Source: Chara braunii
Lineage: Eukaryota; Streptophyta; Charophyceae; Charales; Characeae
Reading direction: 5' to 3'
DNA: 35,600 nucleotides
Assembly (NCBI GenBank): GCA_003427395.1
Contig: BFEA01000362.1
Coordinates: forward strand, 1,020,988 to 1,056,587
Below, piece by piece: positions 1-9,639 of the stretch; position 1 is the stretch's first letter, and each line of letters begins with the position of its first letter. Below the pieces are notes generated by a model. It made no database searches. It had not been told where the DNA came from and was given only the letters and a program-made list of their open reading frames with translations. A program made the position numbers and the translations under genes.

Positions 1-112
1 GAATGGGATCTACCGCCTAGCTGGAATAGGCCAGTAGAGGCGGTACATGTCGGGGATCTCGCGGGGATGTCAGAGGGGAGTGGGGGTAGGAAGCGATGCA
101 TCCCTTCCATCG

Positions 113-652
113 TCACCGGGAGCTCCTCATATCGGATGACTCGATGGAAGCAGGGGAAATGATCGCCACTGGGGGGAGGGAGGCGAGGTAGTCGCGATAG
201 AAGGAGGAGAGGGTGCGGAAGAGCGCCGCTCGAAAGACCTCGAAGTGGCGACAGGCGGGGATTGTCCTCGTGGCAACGCAGTAGACTTCTACGATGTTGG
301 ATTGCTCCCATGCAGCGCTGAACAACAGAAGATGCCAGCAGAATGTGGGAGCAGCGGACTGAAGGGAGGCGTGAGGATGGACGGTGGTGAGTAGATGGGT
401 CGAATAGAAGTCGCGGAAGAGATGGGGATGGAAAGGATGGGAAGGGAAGGTGACAGGGGTACGGATCTGTTCGAGGGTGAGAAAATCAAGGGGGCGGCGG
501 GGCAGCGTCCGAGGTCGAAGGCCTATCGCCCGCATTGGTACGTGGGCAAACTGGGGGACAGGTGGGGCGGGAGGAGGAGGGGGATCGGCGCCGTCTTCGT
601 TGCGCGGTACTTGAGGTGGCGGCTGCAGGGTCGCCATCTTCTTCTTCGTCAT
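113..652 (-). CDS. Unrecognised 3' ORF C, Pro-rich N terminus
   Basis: An uninterrupted 179-codon frame from ATG 650-652. It opens with a Lys run and a Pro-rich segment (DPPPPPAPPVP), then contains LPRRPLDFLTLEQIRTP, HLFRDFYSTHLL, CWHLLLFSAAWEQSNIVEVY and FRAALFRTLSSFYRDYL, which look like a folded helical protein. It overlaps the end of ORF B in another frame, so B and C may be one ancestral protein split by a frameshift. It is the last ORF before the expected 3' LTR. I recognise no domain; a host-derived or element-specific accessory protein are both possible. Confidence 0.4.
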   Translation of the reverse strand: MTKKKMATLQPPPQVPRNEDGADPPPPPAPPVPQFAHVPMRAIGLRPRTLPRRPLDFLTLEQIRTPVTFPSHPFHPHLFRDFYSTHLLTTVHPHASLQSAAPTFCWHLLLFSAAWEQSNIVEVYCVATRTIPACRHFEVFRAALFRTLSSFYRDYLASLPPVAIISPASIESSDMRSSR

Positions 653-1241
653 CGTCGGTCACCACTTCCTCAGCCCTCGGATAAAAGGCCTAAGGGATGA
701 TCTCGTACGGCTTCAGATACTCCTGCTGCGATGGTAGGGTATCCTCGTCCCTAGGTTCCTCCAAGCACGAAGTCCACTGAAGGTACGGATCCAAGGATCG
801 CTCGAAAATGTACGGAGCGGGACTGTTGTCGCTTTGAAAGTAGATGTCGGGCGAGAGATCGTCCGCCAATTGCACGATCGGTGCGATGAGCTCTTGGGCA
901 ATCAACTGACGACGAACCGGTCGTACCGACCCAAAGAGGAATCCAATAAGATTTCCTTCCATGTTAGTCCTCCAACCTTGTATGATCATCAGGTCCGGCT
1001 TGTCGATCCACGTGGGGTGCTCGTTAGTGCCCATCCACTTTACTTGTACTCTAACCAAGCAAAAGGATAGCTCCTCAAAAGTTTCGCGCCACAATCGCCA
1101 ATGTCCAGGATGGATAAGAGAGACTGAAAGAGGCTCGAACGAGAGGGAAAGAGAAGGGTGAAGATCGGATTGCCAGAAGGTGGGGAAGAGAGAGGAGAGA
1201 CCAAAGGTAAAGAGAGGAGCGAGATGAACAGCGTGGTTCAT
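488..1241 (-). pseudogene. Unrecognised 3' ORF B, acidic then Arg-rich C terminus
   Basis: Starts at ATG 1239-1241, overlapping the stop of ORF A by four bases. The first 40 or so codons are CT-rich and may be non-coding leader. A more protein-like stretch follows (HWRLWRETFEELSF, WMGTNEHPTWIDKPDLMI, RPVRRQLIAQELIAPIVQL, SLDPYLQWTSCLEEPRDED). A TAG at 690-692 interrupts; past it the same frame runs through VVTDDDEEEDGD and then QRRRRRSP, an acidic patch followed by a basic cluster that could act as a nuclear localisation signal. It closes at a TGA near 488. No family recognised. The reading frame probably shifts into ORF C around 550-650. Confidence 0.4.
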
Positions 1242-1720
1242 TGGGGACGGGGGAAGGGGACGAGGGTTGGGATCGCCACTGGCCGCTCGTGCGGTAATTG
1301 GCGAATGCTGTCAAGGTCCGATGCAAAGATCGGGATGATGTTATACCCCTCCCGGGCGAGGACGTGTTGCCACACGTTGGACACTTGCTCCGTCCACTCG
1401 CGCAGCAAGGCCAAGATCGCGGTATGCCGCAGCAGATTGACCGAGCTGATGTCGCCGGTGAATCCCGTCACTGTGGTGACGTGGCTCGTTCTGGGACCCA
1501 CTCACCAATGAACTGCATCAACCTCCGCGAAAACTATCGCATGAGGGCTTCCTTCTATCCGAAACGCGGCGGCGACACGGATACCTTCGTCGCAGAAAAA
1601 TCGCATCAAACAACGGAGATCCGTATTGAGCCGAGGATGACAAACTTGCCGGATCTCTGAGATGTGGCCACTTGGCTGTCGCAGCTGTGCGTCGAGAACC
1701 CGCTCCGTGATGAAACTCAT
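1238..1720 (-). pseudogene. Unrecognised 3' ORF A of the retrotransposon
   Basis: Lies directly after the integrase on the same strand. It opens at an ATG at 1718-1720, preceded by a CT-rich stretch (1722-1790). The frame encodes about 160 residues, interrupted once by TGA at 1502-1504. Protein-like segments include SFITERVLDAQLRQPSGHI, RLNTDLRCLMRFFCDEG and LLRHTAILALLREWTEQ, with an amphipathic helical look, but I recognise no family. It ends at TGA 1238-1240, which overlaps the ATG of the next ORF in the arrangement ATGA. It could be an accessory protein, an env-like remnant or captured host sequence; no signal peptide or membrane segment is evident. Function unknown. Confidence 0.45.
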
Positions 1721-1791
1721 GGTGAGGTCGGAGAGGAGGATGAGGGACAAGAGGGAGAAAGAGGAGAAAGGGTTAGATCACCGTTGTTTTC

Positions 1792-3447
1792 CTATTTTCC
1801 CGAGGAAGAAGAGGGAGGAAAATTGGAAGGAGGAAGGAGATGGAGGTAGGAGGTACGTCTGACGATGGGGACGGAGCTATGGCTAGCGCTAGCCTCAGGC
1901 GCGATGCGTACCGTGTTGGCGCCGTTGGACCCGAGTTCGACAACGCGAAAACAGTTGGAGAACTTCGGAGCGAGTTTCCAGTCGCGTGCACATTTACGTA
2001 CCTGCACTAGGTCTCCCAGTTTATACTGGTACTGGGGCCCAACATTTCCGTTCTATGCCTCGTAGCTACGGACCTGTCTACCGTGGGCCAGCTCGGTCAT
2101 CCTTTGTCTTTTTCGCGCCAGCTTCGGAACGGCCCGTTCCATCAAATTAGTGTACCTTTTGGCCTTAGCCTTGAGGGCCGCACACGTGTCTCTACCCCTT
2201 GCTTTGGCAATTTTCGAGTTGCCCCAGTAATTGACACAGGGAAGGCTATTAGTTCGAAGTTGAAAAGGGGTAAACCCCGTAGACTCGTGAGGGGTGGCCC
2301 GGTGGATGCCCACGATCTGATATACGATATCGGGCCACGGACGCGTGTCGTGTGCCACTAAGTTCCTACGAAGGGCAGTTTTAATCATACGGTTGGCGTT
2401 CTCGGCCAACCCGTTCGACTGGGACACGTGAAGTGCCGTATGTCGCAGCGCGACGCCCCTTCGCGCAAACAGTTCCTCTACCTCGCCCTTGAATTCCGAC
2501 CCATTGTCAGTTAGAATTTCTTCCATATCTAGATGGGTGTAGAGGAACCGTTCGATGTATGTGGCTACTTCTGCGGCTTTTCGGGTCTTACAAGGATAAA
2601 CCTCGATGTACTTGAAAAAGTGGTCAATTAATACTAATAAAATAGAATATTCACAGCGGTTTGGGTCAGGTGGCACGTCAATATCTGTCGTGTTCATACT
2701 GACTCGCTGAAAAGGACGCTCTACTTCCGTTGGTACGATTGTGTTTGGTCCCCGTATAGGGGCGCGATCAGCGGCACAGACCGGACAGTTAGCGACAATG
2801 TATTTGACATCACCTCGTATATTGGACCAGAACCATCGATTCTGGTCTACAGTTGCCTCCGTGACACGTATCGCGAAATGAGCGGCCTGTTCCTCGTGAG
2901 TAGATCGGATCCAATCGTATCTCTGGAAGGGATGGGGAACTGTCAGCCACGAACCCGATCCGTCAGTTTTACGCTTTTCCAAATGACCGTTGATCCATCG
3001 ATAGTCCCGAGATCTCTCAATCGCCCTACGTCTGTCGTGTTTGGTGAGATGGCCCAATGATAATCCCGCTAATTTTTCCAACAAAATTTTATCCGTCTTG
3101 ACTTCCGCCCGTCCGTATTTCTCGTCGTATTCAGGACCGTCCGTACGGGCGGCCTCGAATCGAACCTCCGTAGGGAGCTTGTTCGTTCTACATAGGGGGC
3201 ACCTCCACTCCTTGTTACTCGTCCGATATCGAACGTAGGCCCCGTGCGCACGGTTGACACACGTGGCACATTCTACCCAATCGACAAATCCGGTCTCGAA
3301 GGGATGACAGTCGACCCCATAAACTCGTGCAATACACGTGCAAAAATAGCAGAATTTATCGGGGAGGGTGGCGAAGAAAGCCGAGGAAGTGAGAGGGGCA
3401 GAATTGGTAGGAGAAGAAGGGGTTGAGAAGGCTGGCGGGGTAGTCAT
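1792..3447 (-). pseudogene. Integrase ORF with N-terminal PHD-like zinc finger (one in-frame stop)
   Basis: Begins at an ATG (3445-3447) 70 bases after the RNase H stop, in a different frame; an in-frame TAA at 3502 bars extension upstream. Residues 33-86 hold C-x2-C, WVEC-x2-C, x4-H and WRCP-x2-C, the spacing of a PHD finger; the eighth ligand, expected two residues after the His, is Tyr (TAC). The integrase HHCC module follows (H184, H190, C221, C224), then the core: D314 in LTDNGSEF and E349 in SNGLAEN. The position where the first catalytic Asp is expected is N252. The 464-codon open stretch ends at TAG 2053; the same frame continues to 1792 with GDLVQVRK and LAPKFSNCFRVVEL, like an integrase C-terminal GPY/F module. 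Integrase inserts element cDNA into chromatin; the finger may guide targeting (inference). Confidence 0.88.
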
Positions 3448-3517
3448 GATGACAGAAGGGGAGAGACAGGACAGAATGGTGGAGAGAGTAGAGCAGGCAA
3501 ATTAGTCCTCGTGTCAC

Positions 3518-4104
3518 TTACTGCTTCGATAAGATCTTCACTTGGTCGTACCGAGGTCCGATCTCTTGTTCGGGTTCGTTCCACGGAATCACCTCCTCAC
3601 CCTTTGGAACCTTCTCAGGCCGATGCAGACGTGTCAGCCCGTCCGCATTCCCGTGTCTCTCGTGCTTCCGATGGCGGATGTCAAAGTCCATGCCCTACAA
3701 CACCGTTGCCCATCGCCCGATCATGCCCGAGTAATCCTTCGACTTCTTCAGAGCCAACAGGGGCTCATGACCAGTCACCGAGGTGAATTTTCGCCTGTAT
3801 AGGTATGCACGAAAGTGACTGATTCCCCAGAGAGCCGCATAGCATTCGCCCGTTAGAGCGGCATAATTGCGCTTGCAGGCGGGCATCGATTTGGACGCAT
3901 ATTCTACCACATTCTCGAGTCCGATTGGTCCCACCTAGGCAAGGATCGCCGAAATCGCCTCTGGCTGCCAGTCGGTGATGAGAACAAAAGGCTTTTCGGG
4001 ATCTGGTCTTATAAGGACCAGAGCCGAAATGAGAGCAGCCTTGAGTTTGGAAAACGCTTGTTCGCACTCCGGCGTCCAGATGAACGGCTCATCCTTTCAC
4101 AAGA
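3518..4104 (-). pseudogene. pol: RNase H domain of Ty3/gypsy pol (broken)
   Basis: The frame reads FIWTPECEQAFSKLK, FVLITDWQPEAISAIL, ENVVEYASK, NYAALTGECYAALWGI, FTSVTGHEPLLAL and HGNADGLTRL, in the order expected for the gypsy RNase H. The first Asp (TDW), the Glu (GEC) and the last Asp (NADG) are kept, but the third acidic position, usually TDHxPL, is Gly here. In-frame stops are TGA at 4097, TAG at 3935 and TAG at 3695. The frame then ends at a TAA at 3518-3520, after which the integrase begins in another frame. RNase H would remove RNA from the RNA:DNA hybrid during reverse transcription. Confidence 0.85.
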
Positions 4105-5611
4105 GATTTGTGAGGGGCCCGCAATCGCCGCGAAGCCCTTGATAAATCTTCGGTAATACGAGGCTAGGCCCAGGAAGGCGCGAACTTGCGTGATAGTGAT
4201 AGGCACTGGCGCATCCCTGAGAGTCCCTTGTCTGTTACCACGTGCCCCAGGAAGGAACTGGTGGTGAGGAAAAACAAACACTTCTCAAGTGCCACCTTGG
4301 AATCTGCATCTCGTAATGCATGTAGTGCCCATTCGATGTGTTGCACGTGTCCTTCGTAGGAGCTCGAATACACTAGGATGTCATTCATGTACACAATCAC
4401 GCAGTAGTTGATGATGCTTTGTGCTAGACGAGTCTTCCGTACGAAATTCTGAAAAGCCATGTTCATGGCCCGCTGAAAAGTCGCGGGGGCGTTGCAGATA
4501 CCCATCGGACATCGAATCCATTGCCACGTACCTTTGAAAAGCACAAACGCTGTTTTCGGTCGATCTTCCTCTCGGACAAGAAGATGATAGAACCCATTAC
4601 GAACATCAAACTTATTGAAAAATCGAGCACCCCCAATCACATCCAATAACTCATCAATCTGGGGAGGGGATACACATCTTTAATAGTAATATCATTCAAC
4701 TTTCGATAATCAATGCAAATGCGAATCCCTCCGGCCTTTTTAGGTACGATTACTACGGGAAAAGACCACGGACCTATGGCAGGTTCGATCCATCCATTAG
4801 CTTCAAACTCCTTAATCCGCTGAAAAGCGGCCGCTCTTTGAGCTGTTGAGTATCGATAGGGAGCGCAGCTAATGGGCGGATGATCTCCTGTGAGGATGGC
4901 ATGCTCAATCACATTAGTTAAGCCAATATCATTATTGTGAACGCTCAGTACTGCTGCGTAACTATTTAACACACGGATTAATGACTTCCGGAGTTCCGTA
5001 GGAACATGACTCGGGAGGGGGATTGTTGATTCCCCGGAAATCTTAAGGGGCATATCGACCCAATCAATCGGTTGTTTCCGCCGTTCATCGACACTAGAAA
5101 AAACGGAATTACTGGTGCGAACAGAAAAGACAGTTGCTATCATCTGGGACTCAGCGGGACTGATCATCTTTGTTTCTTTAGTTTCAGCATTGGTCTCTGA
5201 GCCAACCGAAGTTGGTTCCACAGTTAGCCCTGTTAGATCCGTCATTTCTTGCATCAGATTAGGCACGTCACATACCGGTGCTTCCACGTCTTGTTTAATC
5301 AAGGTGATGGTAGCTCCTAACGTTAGTAACGGTCCGGGCGGAAAAACAGAGTCATCAAAATACTGTTCCGTTTGTTGATAACGCGTTCGTAAGGAAAGAG
5401 CTCTCTCGTACAATGTGCGAGGGGGTTCTAAATCATTAGCCAGGTCGAAAACTCGCAATATGGGTTCTCCGAGGAGGACTGAAGGACTGACCTGGGTTGT
5501 TAGAGGCGTGAATGCATTGTCCTGGGAATCTACGTGGAAGCTTTGGGCGGTGTCGGGGCACACTTGAAACTCTTCGGGGACTTCATGTTTGAAAAGTTCA
5601 ACCAGATCCTT
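4105..5611 (-). pseudogene. pol: Ty3/gypsy reverse transcriptase (frameshifted, YMND active site)
   Basis: RT fingers and palm are recognisable: [22 protein letters not shown], then after a one-base frameshift near 4655 FNKFDVRNGFYHL (first catalytic Asp), then GICNAPATFQRAMN, then the active-site box VYMNDILVYS. That box is normally YxDD; the first Asp of the pair is Asn (AAT), a G-to-A change that should abolish catalysis. Another frameshift near 4225 leads to ITITQVRAFLGLASYYRRFIKGF, the RT thumb and connection, and a further one near 4115 returns to the original frame for RNase H. The roughly 200 residues before the palm hold no motif I recognise. RT would copy element RNA in the cytoplasmic particle. 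Confidence 0.9.
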
Positions 5612-5614
5612 TCA

Positions 5615-6475
5615 TTCTTCTTCGCTAGGCATCTCTTCTTCATGTTCTTGTTCCCTGATTTCATCCGCGAGGTGTGAGGGAGAGCATTCATCGGGATCAA
5701 TGTATCGGATCATCCCTATTTCGGGAGAGTTAGGAACCCATTTTATCGTTCGGGTGGAAACCCGTAGAGGATCAGCCTGAGGCTTTCCCCCAGTTTGTGT
5801 GAGCACCAATTATTTCGAATCGAAATGCAGACGTGCGCCCACCGCCATCGCCCAAGGTAATCCCAACAACACAGAATAGGATCGTACATCTATTACGAGC
5901 GCGTTAACAAGGACGCGTACTCATCCAACTTTTACGGCCACATTCTCGATAATGCCTACGATGTTCATTGCTTCCTCGTCGGCAGAGACATAATTGTCTT
6001 TGCCAGATTGAGGAAGAATGGATCCCAGTCGTCCCGTCTTTTTGACAGTATCCAATGATATGGCCACGACATAAGACCCTGTGTCAATAAGGGCATCAAA
6101 CAGTTTGCCCCATACTTCACAGTCACATTCCGCACTTTTCCATAGCAACGGCCGAGCTCGTACGAAGTGATTTTTTTCTGCTAAAGAGATCGCTGCTATA
6201 CGTGCGGCTTCAGGTTCCGGCTTTTTCGTATCAGGCTCAGGGGGTACGACTTCCTCGCTTTCTTCTTTCTTCTTCAACATCCGTTGTATGCGTTGATAAG
6301 TGAAACGTTTTTTATTTTTCTGGCATTGTTGTAGAAGCTTATCGTTCGCCACTTCAGATATGGTGAGCAGATGTCCCACCGGGACGGGCAGGCGAATGTC
6401 TAACTGCTTGAGTGTTCTCAGTACGTCAATATCTCCTATCCGAAACTGCGATCCTAGATTGGATTCGTGATCGAC
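5615..6475 (-). pseudogene. Retropepsin-type aspartic protease and flanking linkers (broken)
   Basis: The catalytic motif LIDTGS is present (about 99 residues into the open stretch that begins at 6379), preceded by a Lys/Glu-rich linker. After a TGA at 5921-5923 the frame continues with GLPWAMAVGARLHFD, the usual C-terminal flap-and-core segment of gypsy proteases, and then meets a TAA at 5810-5812. An acidic linker ending EEEMPSEEE leads to the RT and is cut by TGA at 5612-5614. The protease would cleave the gag-pol polyprotein; its DTG is intact, but the copy could not yield a full protein because of the stops. It is in the same frame as the gag knuckle and the first part of RT. Confidence 0.82.
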
Positions 6476-6478
6476 CTA

Positions 6479-7640
6479 CTCGAGATCATCTGGGACCGAT
6501 CGGATCGCTCCGATCATGCCTGCTAGATGGAGATACTCGAGAGGATCGACCATGTCGGCAACGCCGGGGGAAAAAGTTCCCGACGTCGATGCCGTTGCCA
6601 TCGAAGGGGAGGGTTGTTCTGTGGCATATGCCACAAGTTCTCTTCCTTGATCCGTATCCATCAGAGCACCCACTCGTTCCTGATTAAGGACGACGGGGGC
6701 CGCCGCGGGGGAAGGCTGATTACGTTTCGGCTGCGGACAGTCTCGGGCGAAATGCCCGGGCTGCTTGCAGTTAAAGCATTAGATCTTCCCTGCGGGATTA
6801 GCTAGATGAGGGAACTGAGGCGTGAACCCTGGAGCAGGTGGGGCAGGTAAGAGTGGAAACGATGCAGGGGCAGGCCGAGCAGGAGCTGGGTTAGGCGTAA
6901 TGAGCCTACTCATTATCTGTTCCATCCGCTCCATATGAGTCGCCTGCAGTTGGATCAGGTTACTCATCCATTCGGACTGCTTAGTAGTGGTCGTATGGAT
7001 CATCTGGGCAAGATGCAAATTGGTTATGGCCGGCGAGGGGGGTTCGGATGGGGTTCCGCTTCTAACGGCTGCGATTGATTGATTCACCGAAGGAGAGGGA
7101 GGGGAAGCAGCCGGGATATCGGAGATGATTCTGTCGGGAAGTTCATGATCGGGGCGGGGATAAAACCGTTCGACTGCTTGCAGCTATGAACGTCTCTTGG
7201 ACGTTACATCCCGTATGGTATCTGTCATATCCTCGTCTCCCTGGCTGATATATTTTTTTGTATCAGCCAAGTCTAATTCCAACACTTTAGTGATGATAGC
7301 CGATAACTGGGTTGTTTTCGGCGGAACCTTTTTCTGCAATTTTCCTTTCAAGGTCGGACTTCGAAGGTGATCAATAAACAACTCTCAAGCGGAATTCTCG
7401 TCTCGCCTGGATTTATCCAATGTGGTTTCAAATCGGGCAATAATTCCCCTGGTCCTTGCGGTCGATTTCTTAGTACATACCAGGCGGCATCCTCACTAAC
7501 CGTATCGAATCGAGCCAAGAATGCTCGCTTGAAAGGATCTTAAATTACCCACGTATGTTTTCTAAACCAGTCATGTGATGTGTTGCGAAGTAGTAATATC
7601 AGAACACGGGGAATATCGGTTAGGGAAGAAGGGAAAAGGG
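6479..7640 (-). pseudogene. gag: gag polyprotein with CCHC zinc knuckle (broken)
   Basis: Capsid-like residues start near 7625 (a stretch with DWFRKH, then DPFKRAFLARFDTV), shift frame near 7440 and continue with IIARFETTLDKS and FIDHLRSPTLKGKL, typical of the retrotransposon gag core. A Pro-rich linker follows. The nucleocapsid zinc knuckle C-FN-C-KQPG-H-FARD-C is at 6737-6778 and fits CX2CX4HX4C. Gag would form the virus-like particle and bind element RNA. In-frame stops lie at 7540 (TAA), 7385 (TGA), 7184 (TAG), 6779 (TAA, directly before the knuckle) and 6476 (TAG). The start codon is not identifiable. The family is clear from the knuckle and the downstream pol domains; the exact N terminus is not. 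Confidence 0.8.
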
Positions 7641-7801
7641 GCAGGGATGCTAACGATCACCCTAGTACCGTCCACCATTGGTATTGCTGGTGAAGCCACA
7701 CTAGACTGAGACCTGGTTACGGGGCGATCTCGACGAGCTAGTTGCGGGTCTCTCCTACCTCTCGCCAGTTCGACTTACTATCATCAGAACCGACACGTGT
7801 C

Positions 7802-7814
7802 GGCTCCGATATCA
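7802..7814 (-). promoter_or_regulatory. Candidate primer-binding site (initiator tRNA-Met type)
   Basis: The minus strand reads TGATATCGGAGCC, matching 11 of 13 positions of the usual plant initiator-Met primer-binding site (TGGTATCAGAGCC). It sits 160-170 bases upstream of the first recognisable gag codons, where reverse transcription would be primed. The flanking minus-strand sequence GGGTGTGACG resembles an LTR end with its final A mutated to G. Both mismatches are transitions, in line with decay elsewhere in the element. Confidence 0.5.
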
Positions 7815-8879
7815 ACGTCACACCCTGTGCTGTCTTCCGTTCGAAGTGTTAGCTGTGCGGAAAAGAGGCCTAGAAAAACAGCAAAATGGGGTGTGCCAAG
7901 GATTTTTGGAAATTGAATGTGGGGACACAGACGGAACTGAAATCCCTCGTATTGGTCGGATGGAGCAAGTCGATCGTTTCACGCATCTCGAAAGGCGCGC
8001 GCGGACACGGCGCGAAAACAGGAAGATTCAAATTCAATCCAAAAAGTATTGTCGGGCTTCCCACCGCGCTACAGCCCGTCGTTTAGAACGGAAAGGTTCT
8101 GGCACACTTCGCGTGTCTCGTTTTCGTACCAGATCTCGTCTTCGTTCGCTGGTCAGTTCCGAATCCGACGTGGATGGTCTCAGCCGAGTGGTTATTTCCT
8201 TATGCTCGTCCTCACTCCGTATTCGGTAGTGGAAGCCCTTCGCTTCGTAGTGATCAAAACGCTGACATTCGGTGCACAGAGTGCGCGGCCAGTGGGGTTC
8301 TACCGTCGTCCACGGAATTACGATTAACTCGTTAAATGGCAACAATACCGAGTAAGGTGGGAAGTGCGTATCCATAATAACAAACCCGGCTTCTACGAAC
8401 CCAGAACAACGGTTGGCCGGAGGGAAGTAATACTGCCTGCCGATTTGTGCAACGGCTTCTCGTACGTTTCACTCACATACAAGTGTATTTTCCTCACTGT
8501 AAGGAAAAGGTCGTGCTGGGATGGGAGATACGGGAGGTTGGCGCCCAATTGAAGGGTACTTGTCAGTCCACATGTCAATCACTCACAAAATATCCGGAGA
8601 CGTCATTAAGAACAAAAGCGATTCGCGCGTCCCCCAATCAATCTTTTTGACACAAGAGAGAGAGAGAGCAAACACAGATCAGCTTGATCATGCATATGGC
8701 TACGGGTCCGATTAGTTCAACACAATGTTGGTCCCTGGGCGCCTTGTTTCTCAGGGCCGCCTCGTGGTTCAGCTGTTGATGTCGTGCAGCATAAGGCAGA
8801 TGGCATGCGTAGTGCAAACAGAGCTACAGATCCAAACACGCTTGCATTCTCGAACAAAATCCCGATGACACTCGTCTAA
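7815..8879. other. Gene-free stretch where the 5' LTR is expected
   Basis: By position, upstream of the candidate primer-binding site on the minus strand, this should hold the 5' LTR. I could not find the other LTR edge or a second copy, because the 3' LTR lies outside the window. Open frames on both strands here look non-coding. A short GA repeat sits at 8655-8668. No gene is supported. Confidence 0.4.
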
Positions 8880-9265
8880 TCAATTTGGAAAAGTCANGCA
8901 TCTCTATANATGCATTTACTGTGNAAGGTGCGAAAATGCACAGGAAAAGATGGATCGCNTTGCACAATACACACGCATACACCNTTCACAAGACAAGTAG
9001 ACGGGGNCTTGGCGTAGGANCATTACCCAGGAAACNAATGGAANAGTTCCGGAAGAAGTTCTTTCACACAGAAGCAGGATGCCAACTCATTCCTACTCAA
9101 GAGGGGGACAATCATTCAGACGCATCATCATTCAAAAAGAGAGAGAGTGAGAGAGAGAGAGAGGGAAAGAAAGTCTAGAACAGAAGAGGACAAGATCCAG
9201 GAAGAGAAAAGTTCGGCGTCACCGCCGTAATCTCACGCCAAAGATAACAATCCGCAACAAAGGCN
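8880..9265. other. Low-quality consensus with scattered single Ns
   Basis: About a dozen isolated N bases occur between 8897 and 9265, unlike the rest of the window apart from the long gap. This suggests poorly resolved or mixed reads at a repeat. A GA microsatellite lies at 9139-9165. No gene seen. Confidence 0.8.
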
Positions 9266-9360
9266 AAAGTCTAGAACAGAAGAGGACAAGATCCAGGAAG
9301 AGAAAAGTTCGGCGTCACCGCCGTAATCTCACGCCAAAGATAACAATCCGCAACAAAGGC
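9170..9360. repeat. Two identical 95-bp units in tandem, joined by one N
   Basis: Bases 9170-9264 and 9266-9360 are the same 95 bases, beginning AAAGTCTAGAACAGAAGAGG and ending with CAACAAAGGC, separated only by an N at 9265. The perfect identity plus the N makes an assembly overlap that was not merged the best explanation. From 9361 to 9639 I see no gene. Confidence 0.85.
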
Positions 9361-9639
9361 ATATTCGCCGTTAATTCCAATATGGCCCCGGGCCAATCAA
9401 CTCAACATCGATCCTCATATCCGCACCGACGATCCCAGCCGTCGCGTGCTAACTCCCACCACTGCGATCGTCACCCCGTTGTCGTAAACTCGACATGGTT
9501 CACCCAGATCCCACAGTCCGTCGTGGCGATCCAGCGCGCAACCGGCCAGTCTATCGTCAACCCGACAGGACTTTCCGACTCGCTTCAAACACTCTGCCTA
9601 GCCACTGCTTCCCGGAACAACGGAAAAATTTCCTAGAAT

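Larger units (their letters stand above)
113..7814 (-). mobile_element. Degenerate Ty3/gypsy LTR retrotransposon, internal region
   Basis: The minus strand reads, in order, gag with a zinc knuckle, aspartic protease, reverse transcriptase, RNase H and integrase. This protease-RT-RNaseH-integrase order is that of Ty3/gypsy elements. A putative primer-binding site lies at 7802-7814, so the 5' LTR should lie above it; the 3' LTR would be off the left edge. The copy is dead: the gag-pol frame carries at least nine in-frame stops and four or more frameshifts, and acidic catalytic residues in RT, RNase H and integrase are substituted. Two features are unusual. A PHD-like finger precedes the integrase in a separate ORF, and about 1.6 kb of unrecognised ORFs lie between integrase and the expected 3' LTR. 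I could not pair two LTR copies from this window. Confidence 0.93.

Noticed and set aside
3431-3520. An intron joining RNase H to integrase (GTAAGT at the pol stop, pyrimidine tract, CCAG)
   Set aside because: Joining at those sites does not restore the integrase frame. Splicing for a separate mRNA stays possible.
3518-7542. Reassigned genetic code (TAA/TAG read as Gln) to explain the gag-pol stops
   Set aside because: TGA stops, several frameshifts and lost active-site residues occur in the same copy, and the integrase frame encodes Gln with CAA/CAG over 464 codons without TAA/TAG until 2053. Decay explains all of it.
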